Under the pieces are notes generated by a model, which ran no database searches, had not been told where the DNA came from, and saw only the letters and a program-made list of their open reading frames with translations. Made by a program: the position numbers and the translations under genes. Of a stretch of DNA of 64,000 bases, positions 19,229-32,245 are shown piece by piece. The stretch is taken from assembly GCA_944350385.1 (NCBI GenBank), contig CALVOV010000003.1, positions 1 to 64,000 of the forward strand, in the 5' to 3' direction. The first letter of the stretch is position 1. Each line of letters opens with the position of its first letter. The stretch comes from an uncultured Bacilli bacterium (GTDB lineage: Bacteria > Bacillota_I > Bacilli_A > RF39 > UBA660).

Positions 19229-20473
19229 ATGAAAATAGTTACCCTAACCCCCAGTCAATTTGACAGATTTTCCAAAAATCATAGATATAGAAATTATTTT
19301 CAAACAAGTAAATATGGAACATTAATGACTAAATTTGGATACAATATTCATTACTTAGGTATTGTAAGTGACACTAACAAATTAATAGGTGCAACTTTAC
19401 TATTATATAAACAAGTATTTATGAACAATAAGATTGCTTATGCTCCTCGAGGAATTCTTTTTAATTATGAGAACATCGATAATTTAAGCGAAGCAATAAA
19501 GAAAATAAAACAAGTTCTTGGAAAACAAGGATTTATGTTACTTAGAATGGATCCCAATATCCCACTAACAATAAGAGATTGTAAAGGAACAATAATGAAT
19601 TTTAATAATCAAGGTGATAGGATAATTACAAATTTAAAAGAAGTTGGATTCAGTTACAAGGGAAAAAACAATAAATTTGAAAATGAAAAACCTCGATGGG
19701 AAGGATTAATTATATTAGGTAATAATACCAAAGAGCTTTTTTCTAAGTTTGAAAAAAGAACTAGAAATAAAGTTAGAAGAGGATTAAATTTTGGAATTGA
19801 AGTTAATAAAGATTCAAATAATAATGTTGATAAATTATATGAATTTATCAAAGATGATACTAAAAAGCCCAAAAATTATTATGAGCAAATATGTAACATT
19901 TTTCAAGATGATGCAGAAGTTTATTATGCAAAAGTTAATACTGAAACATATACCATAAATAGTAGAAGAGCATATGAAAATGAACTTGAAAATAATAATG
20001 TTTTAGCCAGTGAAATTCAGAATCAATCTCTTGATGAAAAACAGAAAAATAATATATTGAACAAAAAAATGGAATCAGACAAATTATTAGATATATATAA
20101 GCAGTCGTTAGTTCAAGCAACAGAATTATTAAAAAAACATCCTAATGGCATTATCATAGCTGGTGCTCTTGTAATAAAATATGATAATGCTGCATTTATA
20201 GTAGAAGAGGGTTATGACAAAAAATATCAATCACAAAATCCAGACTTTGTCATCAAATGGAAAATGATTGAAGACTACACAAAAGAGCATTTAAAGTACA
20301 TAAATTTAAATGGAATAATAGGAGAATTCGAAGAAACATCTGAACATAACATAATAAATGAAAAAAAATTAGGTTTTAATACCACAATAACTGAATATAT
20401 AGGAGAATTTGACATAGTCTTAAATAATTTTACTTATAATTTATATAAAGCTTTTATAAAGAACAAAAAATAA
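19229..20473 (+). CDS. FemAB-family peptidoglycan aminoacyltransferase
   Basis: Uses aminoacyl-tRNA to add residues to the lipid II stem peptide (interpeptide bridge). About 414 residues: two GNAT-like halves with FQTSKYGTLMTKFGYNI early, RTRNKVRRGLNFGI centrally, and a helical arm of about 70 residues (roughly 230-300, rich in E/K/N) as in FemA/FemX proteins, then IAGALVIKYDNAAF and a C-terminal FNTTITEYIGEFD. Ribosome site AGAGGTG precedes ATG 19229. Which amino acid is added cannot be told from the sequence. The divergent neighbour is murD. Confidence 0.88.
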   Translation: MKIVTLTPSQFDRFSKNHRYRNYFQTSKYGTLMTKFGYNIHYLGIVSDTNKLIGATLLLYKQVFMNNKIAYAPRGILFNYENIDNLSEAIKKIKQVLGKQGFMLLRMDPNIPLTIRDCKGTIMNFNNQGDRIITNLKEVGFSYKGKNNKFENEKPRWEGLIILGNNTKELFSKFEKRTRNKVRRGLNFGIEVNKDSNNNVDKLYEFIKDDTKKPKNYYEQICNIFQDDAEVYYAKVNTETYTINSRRAYENELENNNVLASEIQNQSLDEKQKNNILNKKMESDKLLDIYKQSLVQATELLKKHPNGIIIAGALVIKYDNAAFIVEEGYDKKYQSQNPDFVIKWKMIEDYTKEHLKYINLNGIIGEFEETSEHNIINEKKLGFNTTITEYIGEFDIVLNNFTYNLYKAFIKNKK

Positions 20474-20506
20474 AGATAAAACAAACTATAGTTTTATCTT
20501 TTTTTA
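20472..20506 (+). terminator. Intrinsic terminator of the FemAB-type gene
   Basis: AAAGATAAAAC-loop-GTTTTATCTTT followed by T-run. The stop codon lies at its 5' edge. Confidence 0.85.
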
Positions 20507-20508
20507 AT

Positions 20509-20537
20509 ACAAAAAATCAGACATGAGTCTGATTTTT
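20509..20537 (-). terminator. Intrinsic terminator of tuf
   Basis: Minus strand AAAAATCAGAC-TCAT-GTCTGATTTTT with T-run, 9 bases after the tuf stop. Tail-to-tail with the terminator at 20472-20506. Confidence 0.85.
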
Positions 20538-20545
20538 GATTTTAA

Positions 20546-21730
20546 TTATTCAATAATTTCAGTAACGTTACCAGCACCTACAGTACGTCCACCTTCACGA
20601 ATTGAGAATTTAGTACCTTGTTCAAGTGCGATTGAATGAATTAATTCAACTTCAATATTAACGTTATCTCCTGGCATTACCATTTCAACACCTTCAGGTA
20701 AAGTAATAACACCAGTTACGTCTGTAGTTCTAAAATAGAATTGAGGACGATAATTTGTGAAGAATGGAGTATGACGTCCACCTTCTTCTTTGCTTAATAC
20801 ATAAACTGTAGCTTTGAATTTATGATGAGGTGTAACTGTTCCTGGTTTAGCAAGAACTTGTCCACGTTCAACTTCTTCACGAGCAATACCACGTAATAAT
20901 GCTCCAGCATTATCTCCAGCTTCAGCAAAGTCTAATTGTTTACGGAACATTTCAATTCCTGTAACAACTGTTTTCTTAGTTGGTTTAATACCAACGATTT
21001 CAACTTCATCATTTAATTTTAATGTACCACGTTCAACACGTCCAGTAACAACAGTACCACGACCAGTGATTGTAAATACATCTTCGATACTCATTAAGAA
21101 TGGTTTATCATTATCTCTTTTTGGAGTTGGAATCCATGTATCAACAGCTTCCATTAATTCATCAATTTTACCAACCCATTTTGGATCTCCTTCAAGTGCT
21201 TTTAAAGCAGAACCACGGATAATTGGAGTTTCGTCTCCTTCATAACCATATTCATTTAATAATTCACGAATATCCATTTCTACTAAATCTAATAATTCTT
21301 CATCATCAACCATATCACATTTATTCATGAATACTACCATTTTAGGTACACCAACTTGACGAGCAAGTAAGATATGTTCACGAGTTTGTGCCATAGGTCC
21401 ATCAGTAGCAGCAATAACTAAGATTGCTCCATCCATTTGAGCTGCACCAGTAATCATATTTTTAACATAATCAGCATGTCCTGGGCAGTCTACGTGTGCA
21501 TAGTGTCTGCTATCAGTACTATATTCAACATGTGCAGTATTGATAGTGATACCACGTTCTCTTTCTTCTGGTGCTTTATCAATGTTAGCAAAATCAACAG
21601 CTTGGTTACCGTTTTTACCAGCTAAACACTTAGTAATAGCAGCAGTTAAAGTAGTTTTACCATGATCTACGTGTCCAATTGTACCAATGTTAACATGTGG
21701 TTTTGAACGATCAAATTTTTCTTTTGCCAT
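20546..21730 (-). CDS. tuf: Elongation factor Tu
   Basis: Delivers aminoacyl-tRNA to the ribosome. 394 residues from [17 protein letters not shown]-binding motifs: [21 protein letters not shown] and NKCDMVD. GAGGAGGAAA precedes ATG 21730; the longer frame has no support. It follows fusA in the usual rpsL-rpsG-fusA-tuf order, with an added promoter in the 84-base gap. Confidence 0.98.
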   Translation of the reverse strand: MAKEKFDRSKPHVNIGTIGHVDHGKTTLTAAITKCLAGKNGNQAVDFANIDKAPEERERGITINTAHVEYSTDSRHYAHVDCPGHADYVKNMITGAAQMDGAILVIAATDGPMAQTREHILLARQVGVPKMVVFMNKCDMVDDEELLDLVEMDIRELLNEYGYEGDETPIIRGSALKALEGDPKWVGKIDELMEAVDTWIPTPKRDNDKPFLMSIEDVFTITGRGTVVTGRVERGTLKLNDEVEIVGIKPTKKTVVTGIEMFRKQLDFAEAGDNAGALLRGIAREEVERGQVLAKPGTVTPHHKFKATVYVLSKEEGGRHTPFFTNYRPQFYFRTTDVTGVITLPEGVEMVMPGDNVNIEVELIHSIALEQGTKFSIREGGRTVGAGNVTEIIE

Positions 21731-21764
21731 ATTATAATTTCCTCCTCTTTGGTTTACAAAATAT

Positions 21765-21793
21765 ATTTTATCTAATAATTGAAAGTTTTTCAA
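21765..21793 (-). promoter_or_regulatory. Internal promoter of tuf
   Basis: TTGAAA (21788-21793), 17-base spacer, TAAAAT (21765-21770), between fusA and tuf. It would let tuf be expressed above the rest of the operon. Confidence 0.65.
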
Positions 21794-21814
21794 CTATTTT
21801 GATACATTATTTAA

Positions 21815-23884
21815 TTAATTTCCACTCTTTTTAATTATTTCTTCAGCAATATTTTTTGGAACTTCTTCATAGTGATCAAATTGCATTATGAATGTTGCTC
21901 TACCTTGCGTATTTGAACGTAAGTTAGTAGCATATCCAAACATTTCTGAAAGTGGAACCATAGCGCTTAATTTAATAGCGTTACCTTGTGCTTCTTGTCC
22001 TAATGGTCTACCACGACGAGAAGTTAAATCTCCCATTACATTACCAAAATATTCTTCTGGTGTAGTAACATCAACTTTCATTATTGGTTCAAGTAATACT
22101 GGATTACATTTATTTTTAGCTTCTTTTAATGCAAAACTTGCAGCAATCTTAAATGCCATTTCATTTGAGTCAACATCATGATATGAACCATCAAACAATG
22201 TACATTTAACGTCAATCATAGGGTATCCAGCAAGTACACCTGTTTGTAATGCCTCTTGTAATCCTTTATCAACTACTGGAATATATTCACGAGGAACAAC
22301 TCCACCAACGATTTGATCAACGAACTCGTATCCTTTATCTGGATTAGGCTCAAACTTAACCCAAACGTGTCCATATTGACCACGTCCACCAGATTGTTTG
22401 ATATATTTACCTTCACAATCAGCAGCAGTTTTAATTGTTTCACGATAAGCAACTTGTGGCGCACCAACATTTGCTTCAACGTTAAATTCACGTTTCATAC
22501 GATCAACTAATACATCTAGATGTAATTCACCCATACCAGCGATAACTGTTTGACCAGTTTCATGATCAGTGTGAACTTTAAATGTTGGATCTTCCTCTGC
22601 TAATTTTTGTAAAGCTAATGCCATTTTATCTTGATCAGCTTTAGATTTTGGTTCAACAGCTAATTGAATAACTGGTTCCGGTATCACTAAGCTTTCAAGA
22701 ATAATAGGCTTCTTCTCATCACATAAAGTATCACCAGTTGTTGTATTTTTTAATCCTACAGCAGCAGCAATATCTCCAGTGTAAACATCTGAAATCTCTT
22801 TACGATGATTTGCATGCATTTGTAATATACGACCAATTCTTTCCTTAGTATCCTTAGTTGAGTTTAAAACATATGAACCACTAGCTAGGTGACCAGAATA
22901 AACCCTAAAGAATGTTAAACGACCAACAAATGGATCAGTCATAACTTTAAATGCTAATGCACTAAATGGTTCACTATCACTAGGATGACGATATTCTTCT
23001 TTACCATCCAATGTTTTTCCTTTAATTGACTCAACATCAACAGGACTTGGTAAATAGTCAATAACTGCATCTAGTAATAACTTAATACCTTTATTTCCTA
23101 AAGCAGTTCCACACAAGACAGGGAAGAATTCAGCAGCTAAAACACCTTTACGAATTGCTTTTTTAATCATTTCAACAGTAACTTCTCCACCATCTAGATA
23201 AGTCATCATTGTATCTTCATCAAATTCAGCAACAGCATCAATCAACTCTGCTCTTTTTTCTTCTGCTATATCCTTTAATTCAGCAGGAATTTCGATTTCT
23301 TGTGCATTTTCAGCTTGTTCACCATCATAATGATAAGCTTTCATGTTAACTAAATCTATTACTCCTGAAAAACTATCTTCAGCTCCTATTGGCCATTCAA
23401 TAGGTTTAGCATTAACACCTAAACGGTCAGTAATTGTTTTTAATGTGTATTCGAAATTTGCACCCATTTTATCCATTTTATTTGCGAAAATAATTCTTGG
23501 AACTTTGAATTCAGATGCCTGTCTCCAAACTGTTTCAGTTTGTGGTTCTACTCCAGCTTGTGCATCAAGTAATGCAACAGAACCATCTAATACACGTAGT
23601 GAACGAGAAACTTCAATTGTGAAGTCTACATGTCCTGGAGTATCAATTATATTAAGACGGTATCCCTTCCAATGAGCTGTAGTAGCTGCAGATGTGATAG
23701 TTATACCACGCTCTTGTTCTTGAGCCATCCAGTCCATTTGAGATTCACCATCATGAGTTTCTCCAATTTTATGAGTAACTCCGGTATGGAATAAAATTCT
23801 CTCAGTACATGTAGTTTTACCTGCATCAATATGAGCCATTATTCCAATATTTCTAGTCTTCTCTAAAGACGTATCTCTTGCCAT
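21815..23884 (-). CDS. fusA: Elongation factor G
   Basis: Translocase GTPase, 689 residues, full five-domain length. G motifs [17 protein letters not shown] and NKMDKMGA; domain IV contains [20 protein letters not shown] lies before the ATG. Twelve bases separate it from rpsG, in one operon with rpsL, rpsG and tuf. Confidence 0.98.
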   Translation of the reverse strand: MARDTSLEKTRNIGIMAHIDAGKTTCTERILFHTGVTHKIGETHDGESQMDWMAQEQERGITITSAATTAHWKGYRLNIIDTPGHVDFTIEVSRSLRVLDGSVALLDAQAGVEPQTETVWRQASEFKVPRIIFANKMDKMGANFEYTLKTITDRLGVNAKPIEWPIGAEDSFSGVIDLVNMKAYHYDGEQAENAQEIEIPAELKDIAEEKRAELIDAVAEFDEDTMMTYLDGGEVTVEMIKKAIRKGVLAAEFFPVLCGTALGNKGIKLLLDAVIDYLPSPVDVESIKGKTLDGKEEYRHPSDSEPFSALAFKVMTDPFVGRLTFFRVYSGHLASGSYVLNSTKDTKERIGRILQMHANHRKEISDVYTGDIAAAVGLKNTTTGDTLCDEKKPIILESLVIPEPVIQLAVEPKSKADQDKMALALQKLAEEDPTFKVHTDHETGQTVIAGMGELHLDVLVDRMKREFNVEANVGAPQVAYRETIKTAADCEGKYIKQSGGRGQYGHVWVKFEPNPDKGYEFVDQIVGGVVPREYIPVVDKGLQEALQTGVLAGYPMIDVKCTLFDGSYHDVDSNEMAFKIAASFALKEAKNKCNPVLLEPIMKVDVTTPEEYFGNVMGDLTSRRGRPLGQEAQGNAIKLSAMVPLSEMFGYATNLRSNTQGRATFIMQFDHYEEVPKNIAEEIIKKSGN

Positions 23885-23896
23885 AGTAACTCCTTC

Positions 23897-24364
23897 CTAC
23901 CATCTATAATGAGCAAAAGCTTTATTAGCCTCAGCCATTCTATGAGTATCTTCACGTTTTTTTACTGCTGCACCTGTTCCGTTAGATGCATCAATAATTT
24001 CATTAGCTAAATTATCAGCCATACCTTTTCCACCACGTTCACGTGAATACTTAGTTAACCATCTTAATGCTAAAGCTTGGCTTCTAGCAGGTGTAACTTC
24101 AACAGGTACTTGATAATTTGAACCACCAACACGACGACTTTTAACTTCAAGTTGTGGTTTAATATTTTCCATTGCTGCAGTAAATACTTCGATTGGTTCT
24201 TTACCAGTTTTTTTCTTTACCGTATCAAAAGCTTCATAAACTATAGTTTGAGCAGTTCCTTTTTTACCATCTAGCATAATTGTATTGATTAACTTTGCAA
24301 CTATTTTTGATTTATATATAGGATCTGCTAAAATATCTCTTTTTATTGCACGTCTTTTACGCAT
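23897..24364 (-). CDS. rpsG: 30S ribosomal protein S7
   Basis: Primary 16S 3'-domain binder, 155 residues. Starts [17 protein letters not shown] with the family block [15 protein letters not shown] and C-terminal [22 protein letters not shown] precedes the ATG. Twenty-eight bases after rpsL. Confidence 0.97.
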   Translation of the reverse strand: MRKRRAIKRDILADPIYKSKIVAKLINTIMLDGKKGTAQTIVYEAFDTVKKKTGKEPIEVFTAAMENIKPQLEVKSRRVGGSNYQVPVEVTPARSQALALRWLTKYSRERGGKGMADNLANEIIDASNGTGAAVKKREDTHRMAEANKAFAHYRW

Positions 24365-24392
24365 GTATATATCCTCCCTTCAATATTAATTT

Positions 24393-24803
24393 TTACTTAG
24401 GTCTTTTAGCACCGTATTTACTACGACCTTGTTTACGATCTTTTACTCCTGCAGTATCTAAAGTACCACGAATGATGTGATAACGAACTCCGATTAAGTC
24501 CTTAACACGTCCTCCACGAATTAAAACAACACTATGTTCTTGTAAGTTGTGTCCAATTCCAGGAATATAAGTATCTACTTCTTTACCATTAGATAAACGA
24601 ACACGAGCATATTTACGTAATGCTGAGTTAGGTTTTTTAGGTGTCTTTGTACCAACACGAGTACAAACTCCACGTTTTTGAGGAGAGGTAACATCAGTTG
24701 TTTTATTCTTAATACTGTTTAACCCAATACCAAGAACTGGTGCTTTACTCTTTCTTACTTTATCCTTACGTTTATTATGAACTAATTGGTTAATAGTAGG
24801 CAT
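24393..24803 (-). CDS. rpsL: 30S ribosomal protein S12
   Basis: Decoding-centre protein, 136 residues. [11 protein letters not shown] carries Lys at the streptomycin-relevant Lys43 position. The other streptomycin loop reads [14 protein letters not shown]: the Pro that is nearly invariant (Pro91 in E. coli numbering) is Ile (codon ATC at 24492-24494). The C-terminus [11 protein letters not shown] is standard. First gene of the str operon, with its own promoter at 24901-24929 and a hairpin in its leader. Confidence 0.97.
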   Translation of the reverse strand: MPTINQLVHNKRKDKVRKSKAPVLGIGLNSIKNKTTDVTSPQKRGVCTRVGTKTPKKPNSALRKYARVRLSNGKEVDTYIPGIGHNLQEHSVVLIRGGRVKDLIGVRYHIIRGTLDTAGVKDRKQGRSKYGAKRPK

Positions 24804-24862
24804 GAAATCAATCTCCTTTCTTTACACATATCCAGGTGTATCATTTTACCCTTTAAATAAAA

Positions 24863-24881
24863 CTTTGCATAAAATGCAAAG
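24863..24881 (-). promoter_or_regulatory. Leader hairpin upstream of rpsL
   Basis: CTTTGCAT-TTT-ATGCAAAG, an 8-bp perfect hairpin in the 5' leader of rpsL, about 60 bases before the ATG. Followed by only four T, so it may be a weak attenuator or a protein-binding site. Confidence 0.45.
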
Positions 24882-24900
24882 ATATTTAATCAGCGATAAT

Positions 24901-24929
24901 AATATAACACTTATATAATTTAATGTCAA
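24901..24929 (-). promoter_or_regulatory. Promoter of rpsL-rpsG-fusA
   Basis: Perfect -35 TTGACA (24924-24929), 17-base spacer, -10 TATATT (24901-24906). It directly follows the rpoC terminator, so the str operon is uncoupled from rpoBC. Confidence 0.8.
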
Positions 24930-24939
24930 TAAAAATATT

Positions 24940-24965
24940 AAAAAAGGAGTAAGAAATCTTACTCC
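24940..24965 (-). terminator. Intrinsic terminator of rpoBC
   Basis: Minus strand GGAGTAAGA-TT-TCTTACTCC (20 bases, palindromic) then T-run. The rpoC TAA is inside the 5' arm. Confidence 0.9.
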
Positions 24966-27900
24966 ATAAATTGGTTTTCTAATTTTTCTAATGGTTCTTC
25001 ATCCATAAATTCTTTCTTTAATTCATAGTCTACATCACGATAATTTTTACAACCTGTTCCAGCAGGAATTAATTTACCAATAATTACATTTTCCTTTAAT
25101 CCTGCTAATGGATCTACTTTACCTTTAATAGCAGCATCCGTTAAGATACGAGTTGTCTCTTGGAATGATGCAGCAGATAAGAATGAGTCAGTTTCTAAAG
25201 CTGCTTTAGTAATTCCTAATAAAATTGGTTTTCCTAAAGCTGGTTTCTTTCCTTTAATAACGACCTCTCTATTTCCATCAGTAAACTCTTTAAAGTTAAC
25301 CAATGAACCAGGTAAGAATCTTGTATCTCCACCTTCAATAATTCTAATCTTAGAAATCATTCTTCGTGCAATTACTTCAATATGTTTATCTGAAATATCA
25401 ACACCTTGAGAACGATATGTATTTTGAATTTCTTTTAAGATATAGTTTTGTGTTGTAATTGGGTCTGTAACAGCTAATAATTCTTTAGGGTTAATAGCAC
25501 CTTCAGTCAACTTATCACCACATGAAACTTGATCACCAACTTCAACGCAAAGTTTAGAACCATAGTTAGTAACATGTTCTTTTGTCTCTAACTTGTTAGT
25601 AATGCTAATTTTATATTTGCCATGTTCTTCTTTGATCTTAGTCACTTTACCATCAATTTCTGCAATTGTTGCTTTAGCTTTTGGATTACGAGCTTCAAAT
25701 AACTCTTGAACACGAGGAAGACCTTGTGTGATATCAGCATCACCACCATGAGCAACTCCACCAGAGTGGAAAGTACGCATAGTAAGCTGAGTACCAGGCT
25801 CACCAATTGATTGAGCTGCCATAACACCGATTGCTTCACCAATCTCAACTAAATTACCAGTAGCTAAATTACGTCCATAACACTTTTGACAAACACCATT
25901 TACTGTACCGCAAGTTAAAATAGTTCTTATTTCTACTTCTTTTATTCCAGCTGCAACTATTTTATCAGCCATCTGTTCAGTAATCATTTGTAATTTATCA
26001 ACAATGACTTCTTTAGTTTCTGGATTAATAACTTTTTTATTAGCAAATCTACCAACAATACGATCTTTTAATGTTTCAATTGCTGTACCAGTTTTTTCAT
26101 TTATAAATGCAGATACTACAACTCCTTGATCAGTACCACAATCTTCTTCTCTAACAATCATATCTTGAGATACATCTACTAGACGACGAGTTAAGTATCC
26201 AGAATCTGCTGTTTTTAATGCTGTATCAGCAGAGCCTTTACGAGCACCATGTGTAGATAAGAAGAATTCAGAAACTGAAAGTCCTTCAATAAAGTTTGAT
26301 AAAACTGGAATTTCAACAGATGATCCATCTGGTTTAGCCATGATACCACGCATACCAGCAACCTGAGTAAAGTTAGAAATATTACCACGGGCTTTAGAGT
26401 TCATCATTATGAATATTGGATTATCAATATCTGTTTGAGAAACTTCCTCCAATTCAGCTTTAACTTGGTCAGTAGCATTATTCCATGTTTCAATAACCTT
26501 AGTAAATCTTTCTTCTTCTGTTATTAAACCACGTTTGTATTGCTTATTAATTTTATCTACCATCTTTTGAGCTTCTGCAACAATTTCAGGCTTTTTCTTA
26601 CTAATTTCAACATCTGCCATACTAACGGTAATTCCAGAAATTGTAGAATATTTAAATCCTAAATCCTTTAAATTGTCTAGCATAGTAGAAGTCTCAGTAG
26701 TCTTATATCTCTTAAATACTTGAGCAATTATTTTCTCAAGAGTTCCTTTAGCAAACGGTTTAACTAAAGGCATATCTTTTATTGCTTCAGGAATATTAGT
26801 TCCTCTATCTAAGAAATATTTATTTGGTGTAATATTAGAAATATTATCTTGAGTTGGTTCATTAACAAATGGGAATGAATCAGGTAGTATTTCATTAAAC
26901 TTAATTTTACCAACAGTAGTAACCAAATATTTACCCTTTTGACTTTCTGTAAATAATTTATGTTTAAATGAATTTACTGGAATGGCTATACGAGTATGTA
27001 GAGTAAGTTCTCTTCTCTCGTACGCCATTAACGCTTCATTAGAGTCCTTAAACACTCTACCTTCACCATCTTCTCCAGCCTTTTCCATAGTTATATAATA
27101 GTTACCAAGAACCATATCTTGAGAAGGTGTAACAATTGGATCTCCAGATTTTGGATGTAAAATGTTATTTGAACCTAACATCAACAATCTTGCTTCAGCT
27201 TGAGCCTCTTCAGAAAGAGGAACATGTACTGCCATTTGATCTCCATCGAAATCAGCATTAAATGCAGGACAAACTAATGGATGCAAACGAATAGCTTTTC
27301 CACCTACTAAAATTGGTTCAAAAGCTTGAATTCCTAATCTATGCAATGTAGGAGCACGATTCAACATAACAGGATGTTCTTTAATAACTTCTTCAACAAC
27401 ATCCCATACAACTGGATCTTGATTTTCAATTAATTTTTTAGCAGCCTTGATATTATGTGCAATATCCTTACTTACTAACCCATGAATAACATGAGGCTTA
27501 AATAGTTCCAAAGCCATCTCTTTAGGAATACCACATTGATACATTTTTAATGATGGTCCTACTACGATAACAGAACGACCAGAATAATCAACACGTTTAC
27601 CTAATAAGTTTTGACGGAAACGACCTTGTTTTCCTTTTAACATGCTAGAAAGTGACTTCAAAGGACGATTTCCAGCACCTGTAACACTTCTTCCACGACG
27701 ACCATTATCAAATAATGCATCTACTGCTTCTTGAAGCATACGTTTTTCATTTTGAATAATTATTCCAGGAGCACCTAAATCAATTAATTTCTTTAAACGA
27801 TTATTTCTATTAATAACACGTCTATATAAATCATTTAAATCAGAAGTTGCAAATCTTCCACCATCCAATTGAATCATTGGTCTTAATTCTGGTGGAATTA

Positions 27901-28597
27901 CAGGGATACAATCTAAAATCATCCACTCAGGTTTATTACCAGATTTATAGAATGCATCTAAAACATCTAATCTCTTTAATAACCTTGTTCTTTTTTGACC
28001 CTGAGCGTTCTCTAATTCTTCTGTAATTTCATCAATTTCTTTCTTTAAATCTACTTTTTTAAGTAATTCTTTTATTGCTTCGGCACCCATTCCAACTCTA
28101 AAACCAGTACCATACTTCTCATAATATGCTCTATATTCTTTTTCAGATAGTGTTTGTTTATTTTCTAATGGAGCATTTCCTTTATCAATAACAACATAAC
28201 TTACAAAATATAATACTTCTTCTAGATCTCTTGGGCTCATATCTAGCACAAGACCCATACGTGAAGGAACTCCCTTAAAGAACCAAATGTGTGAGACAGG
28301 TGTTGCCAACTCTATATGTCCCATACGCTCACGACGTACTTTAGAACGAGTAACTTCAACACCACATCTATCACAAATTATATTCTTATAACGAACTCTT
28401 TTGTATTTTCCACAAGCACATTCAAAATCTTTAGTAGGTCCAAAAATTTTCTCACAGAACAATCCATCACGTTCAGGACGTAATGTACGATAGTTGATTG
28501 TTTCGGGTTTTTTTACCTCACCATATGACCATTCACGAATTTTTTCAGGAGAAGCTATACCTATTCTTAAGGCATTAATCTTATTTACTTCTATCAT
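24959..28597 (-). CDS. rpoC: RNA polymerase beta' subunit
   Basis: Largest catalytic subunit, 1212 residues. Zinc-binding N-terminus [12 protein letters not shown]...CDRC, active-site metal motif [12 protein letters not shown], bridge-helix and trigger-loop regions ([29 protein letters not shown]), second zinc site CGTDQG...[11 protein letters not shown]. Its ATG overlaps the rpoB stop by one base (TAATG). No large lineage insertions are evident. Confidence 0.98.
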   Translation of the reverse strand: MIEVNKINALRIGIASPEKIREWSYGEVKKPETINYRTLRPERDGLFCEKIFGPTKDFECACGKYKRVRYKNIICDRCGVEVTRSKVRRERMGHIELATPVSHIWFFKGVPSRMGLVLDMSPRDLEEVLYFVSYVVIDKGNAPLENKQTLSEKEYRAYYEKYGTGFRVGMGAEAIKELLKKVDLKKEIDEITEELENAQGQKRTRLLKRLDVLDAFYKSGNKPEWMILDCIPVIPPELRPMIQLDGGRFATSDLNDLYRRVINRNNRLKKLIDLGAPGIIIQNEKRMLQEAVDALFDNGRRGRSVTGAGNRPLKSLSSMLKGKQGRFRQNLLGKRVDYSGRSVIVVGPSLKMYQCGIPKEMALELFKPHVIHGLVSKDIAHNIKAAKKLIENQDPVVWDVVEEVIKEHPVMLNRAPTLHRLGIQAFEPILVGGKAIRLHPLVCPAFNADFDGDQMAVHVPLSEEAQAEARLLMLGSNNILHPKSGDPIVTPSQDMVLGNYYITMEKAGEDGEGRVFKDSNEALMAYERRELTLHTRIAIPVNSFKHKLFTESQKGKYLVTTVGKIKFNEILPDSFPFVNEPTQDNISNITPNKYFLDRGTNIPEAIKDMPLVKPFAKGTLEKIIAQVFKRYKTTETSTMLDNLKDLGFKYSTISGITVSMADVEISKKKPEIVAEAQKMVDKINKQYKRGLITEEERFTKVIETWNNATDQVKAELEEVSQTDIDNPIFIMMNSKARGNISNFTQVAGMRGIMAKPDGSSVEIPVLSNFIEGLSVSEFFLSTHGARKGSADTALKTADSGYLTRRLVDVSQDMIVREEDCGTDQGVVVSAFINEKTGTAIETLKDRIVGRFANKKVINPETKEVIVDKLQMITEQMADKIVAAGIKEVEIRTILTCGTVNGVCQKCYGRNLATGNLVEIGEAIGVMAAQSIGEPGTQLTMRTFHSGGVAHGGDADITQGLPRVQELFEARNPKAKATIAEIDGKVTKIKEEHGKYKISITNKLETKEHVTNYGSKLCVEVGDQVSCGDKLTEGAINPKELLAVTDPITTQNYILKEIQNTYRSQGVDISDKHIEVIARRMISKIRIIEGGDTRFLPGSLVNFKEFTDGNREVVIKGKKPALGKPILLGITKAALETDSFLSAASFQETTRILTDAAIKGKVDPLAGLKENVIIGKLIPAGTGCKNYRDVDYELKKEFMDEEPLEKLENQFME

Positions 28598-31500
28598 TAA
28601 AACTCATCTCCTTCGCCATCTTCTTGAAATTCACCTTCAAAGTCCATATAACCTTCGTCATTGTCATCGTCTTCATCCTCAGAAGTTTCATCTGAAGAAT
28701 ATGGATAATCATCTGTTATTTCTCTTGCAGGAGATTTTTCTATGTCATCTATAGATGTACTAATATCTTCCTTATCTTCTGCTTCTTCTATTTCTTTTAA
28801 TTGAAGAGTTTTACCATTATCATCAATTATTGAAATATCCAATCCTAAAGCTTGGAATTCTTTCATCAATACTCTAAATGATTCAGGAACACCAGCTTGA
28901 TTAATTTCTTGTCCTTTAACAATTGATTCATATACTTTTACACGTCCAATTACATCATCTGACTTATATGTAATGATTTCCTGTAAAGTATGAGCAGCAC
29001 CATAAGCATAAAGTGCCCAAACTTCCATTTCACCAAATCTTTGTCCACCGAATTGAGCTTTTCCACCAAGAGGTTGTTGAGTAACTAATGAATAAGGGCC
29101 TGTAGATCGAGCATGTAATTTATCATCAACCATGTGATGCAATTTAATCATATACATTACACCAACATTTATTCTATGATCAAAAGGTTCACCAGTACGA
29201 CCATCATATAGAACAGTTTTTCCATCTTCGTCCATTCCAGCTTCTTTCATCATTGCTTGTATATCATTAATATGTGCTCCATCAAATACAGGAGTGGCAA
29301 CATGAACACCTAATTTCTTACAAGCCATACCCATATGAACTTCAAGTATTTGTCCAAAATTCATACGTGAAGGAACACCTTGTGGATTAAGCATAATATC
29401 AACTGGAGTACCGTCTGGTAAATATGGCATATCTTCTTGTGGAAGAATTAATGATATAACACCTTTGTTACCATGACGTCCTGACATCTTGTCTCCAACT
29501 TGAATTTTACGTTTTTGAATAATATAAACACGAATAACTTTGCTTACACCTGCAGGTAACTCATCATTTTCTTTTCTTGAGTAGATTTTGATATCATGAA
29601 CAATACCATCGCCACCATGAGGAACACGTAATGATGTATCTCTTACTTCACGTGTCTTTTCTCCAAAAATAGCATGTAATAATTTTTCTTCTGAAGTTAA
29701 TTCAGCCATACCTTTTGGAGTTACTTTACCAACTAAAATATCTCCTTCTTTTACCTCAGTACCTATAGTTACAATACCATTTTCATCTAGATTACGACGA
29801 GCTTCTTCACTTACATTTGGAATATCTCTTGTAATTTCTTCCGGTCCTAATTTAGTTTCACGACATTGCATTTCATAATCTTCAAGATGTAATGAAGTAT
29901 ACTTATCATCTTTTACTAAATTCTCATTTAAGATAACCGCATCTTCATAGTTATAACCATTAAATGTCATGAATGCAACTGTCATATTTTTACCTAACGC
30001 TAATTCTCCTTTATCAGTAGAATTACCATCAGCTAAGATAGTTTTATCAGCAACTACCTTATCACCAACATGAGCAATTGGTCTTTGATGCATACATATG
30101 CTTGAGTTTGCTAATTCAAAATTAGCTAATCTATAAGTATCTTTTCCTTCTTTTGTTTTTACGACTATTTTCTTAGCATCTGCATATTCAACAATACCAT
30201 CATTTTTTGCCACTACTTCAACTCCAGAATCCTTTGCTGCTATAAACTCTACACCAGTTCCAACGTAAGGAGCTTCAGTCTTAATCAAAGGCATTGCTTG
30301 ACGTTGCATGTTTGCACCCATAAGAGCACGAGTTGCATCATCATGTTCAAGGAAAGGAATACAACTTGTTGTAATGGATACAACTTGTTGTGGACTAACA
30401 TCAATATAATCCACTTGTGATGGCTTTGCTAATATATTTTCTCCCCTAAAACGAGCATTAACTTGTTCATCTATAATTCTATTATTTTCATCAGTTCCAA
30501 CAGTAGATTGAGAAATAATATAATCTAATTCCTCATCCCCAGTCATATAGCGTACTTCATCAGTAATTTGGCTATCAACTACTTTTCTGTATGGAGTCAT
30601 AATGAAACCATAATCATCAATCTTAGCATAACTTGCTAAAGAAGTGATAAGACCAATATTAGGACCTTCTGGAGATTCAATAGGACAAATTCTACCATAG
30701 TGTGAAGAGTTAACATCACGTACTTCTACTCCAGCACGATCTCTAGATAAACCACCAGGTCCTAAAGCTGATAAACGTCGTTTATTAGTCAATTCAGCAA
30801 TTGGATTTGTTTGATCCATAAATTGTGATAATTGAGAACTACCAAAGAATTCTTTCATCGCTGCAGTTACAGGTCTAATATTAATTAATGTTTTAGGTGT
30901 TACTTCTTCCATTTCTTGAGTAGTCATTCTTTCACGAATAACTCTTTCCATTCTAGAAACACCAATACGGAATTGATTTTGTAATAATTCACCAACTTGT
31001 CTAATACGACGATTTCCTAAATGATCTATCTCATCATAATTTCCTACACCCTGTAATAAATTTAAATAATAAGATACAGATGCATAAACATCAGAAATGG
31101 TTAAACGTTTTACATCTATTGATTGATCATTACCAATAACAGAAATAATCTTTTTCTTATCACTAGGATTATATATCCTAACGATTTGAACTTTATTGTA
31201 AGTATCTAAATCTTGATTAACCAAAACTTCAGTTAAACCAAATCCTTTAGATAACGCTTCTTTCAATTCATCAATATTAGTTTTATTAATTACTGTACCT
31301 TTTTCTAAAACAACATTACCATCAACAATTATATCTTCAGCCAACATTTGGTCTAACAATCTATCAGAAACATTTAACTTACGATTAAATTTATATCTTC
31401 CTACTTTTGCTAAATCATATCTAAATTCATCAAAAAATCTTGTAATAATCTGATTTTTAGAAGAATCAAGTGTTGCTGGTTCACCAGGTCTTAGTTTTTC

Positions 31501-32211
31501 ATAAATTTCAATTAAAGCTTCATCAGTATTTTTAGTTGAATCTTTTGCAATAGTATTTTCTAAATATTCATCGTGTCCAAATATTTTGAAAATATCCTCA
31601 TCGCTAGACAAACCAAAAGCCCTAAGTAAAGTTGTTAATGCTACTTTTCTGGTTCTATCAATTCTAACATATAAAACATCTCTAGCATCAACTTCAAACT
31701 CTAACCAAGTACCTCTGGTTGGAATAATTTGGGAAGTAATTAATTCACGACCATTTTTGTCAATTTCTCTATTAAAGTAAACACTAGGAGAACGAACCAA
31801 TTGAGAAACAATAACACGTTCAGCTCCATTAATAACAAAAGTTCCACTATCTGTCATAACAGGTAAATCACCCATAAATATTTCTTGTTCTTTTACTTCT
31901 CCTGTTTCACGATTAAACAAACGAACTTCTACTCTTAAAGGTGCGGAATAAGTTGTTTCTCTATCTTTGCTTTCTTTGATAGAATATCTAGGTTCATCAA
32001 AATGATAATCTCCAAATTCTAAAGATAATGTTCCAGAAAAATTTTCAACTGGAAATAAATCATCAAAAACTTCTTTAATACCTTTTTCAATAAACCATTT
32101 ATAAGATTTTTTCTGAATCTCCAATAAATCTTTTAACTCATATGTATTTCTAATTCTAGAAAAATTACGTCTTTCTCTATAATCGCCACTTTTAACTATT
32201 TTATAAGCCAC
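28597..32211 (-). CDS. rpoB: RNA polymerase beta subunit
   Basis: Catalytic subunit with the rifampicin pocket, about 1204 residues. I place the start at GTG 32211, giving [20 protein letters not shown], which aligns from residue 1 with usual RpoB N-termini and has GGGGTG 9 bases upstream. A GTG four codons earlier (32223) overlaps that site. The rifampicin cluster reads [25 protein letters not shown] in overlapping parts: the His usual before KRR (E. coli His526) is Asn. The C-terminal ~60 residues are extremely acidic ([12 protein letters not shown]). Confidence 0.97.
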   Translation of the reverse strand: MAYKIVKSGDYRERRNFSRIRNTYELKDLLEIQKKSYKWFIEKGIKEVFDDLFPVENFSGTLSLEFGDYHFDEPRYSIKESKDRETTYSAPLRVEVRLFNRETGEVKEQEIFMGDLPVMTDSGTFVINGAERVIVSQLVRSPSVYFNREIDKNGRELITSQIIPTRGTWLEFEVDARDVLYVRIDRTRKVALTTLLRAFGLSSDEDIFKIFGHDEYLENTIAKDSTKNTDEALIEIYEKLRPGEPATLDSSKNQIITRFFDEFRYDLAKVGRYKFNRKLNVSDRLLDQMLAEDIIVDGNVVLEKGTVINKTNIDELKEALSKGFGLTEVLVNQDLDTYNKVQIVRIYNPSDKKKIISVIGNDQSIDVKRLTISDVYASVSYYLNLLQGVGNYDEIDHLGNRRIRQVGELLQNQFRIGVSRMERVIRERMTTQEMEEVTPKTLINIRPVTAAMKEFFGSSQLSQFMDQTNPIAELTNKRRLSALGPGGLSRDRAGVEVRDVNSSHYGRICPIESPEGPNIGLITSLASYAKIDDYGFIMTPYRKVVDSQITDEVRYMTGDEELDYIISQSTVGTDENNRIIDEQVNARFRGENILAKPSQVDYIDVSPQQVVSITTSCIPFLEHDDATRALMGANMQRQAMPLIKTEAPYVGTGVEFIAAKDSGVEVVAKNDGIVEYADAKKIVVKTKEGKDTYRLANFELANSSICMHQRPIAHVGDKVVADKTILADGNSTDKGELALGKNMTVAFMTFNGYNYEDAVILNENLVKDDKYTSLHLEDYEMQCRETKLGPEEITRDIPNVSEEARRNLDENGIVTIGTEVKEGDILVGKVTPKGMAELTSEEKLLHAIFGEKTREVRDTSLRVPHGGDGIVHDIKIYSRKENDELPAGVSKVIRVYIIQKRKIQVGDKMSGRHGNKGVISLILPQEDMPYLPDGTPVDIMLNPQGVPSRMNFGQILEVHMGMACKKLGVHVATPVFDGAHINDIQAMMKEAGMDEDGKTVLYDGRTGEPFDHRINVGVMYMIKLHHMVDDKLHARSTGPYSLVTQQPLGGKAQFGGQRFGEMEVWALYAYGAAHTLQEIITYKSDDVIGRVKVYESIVKGQEINQAGVPESFRVLMKEFQALGLDISIIDDNGKTLQLKEIEEAEDKEDISTSIDDIEKSPAREITDDYPYSSDETSEDEDDDNDEGYMDFEGEFQEDGEGDEF

Positions 32212-32245
32212 TATCTTTTTCACCCCACATAACTTAAATCAAATA

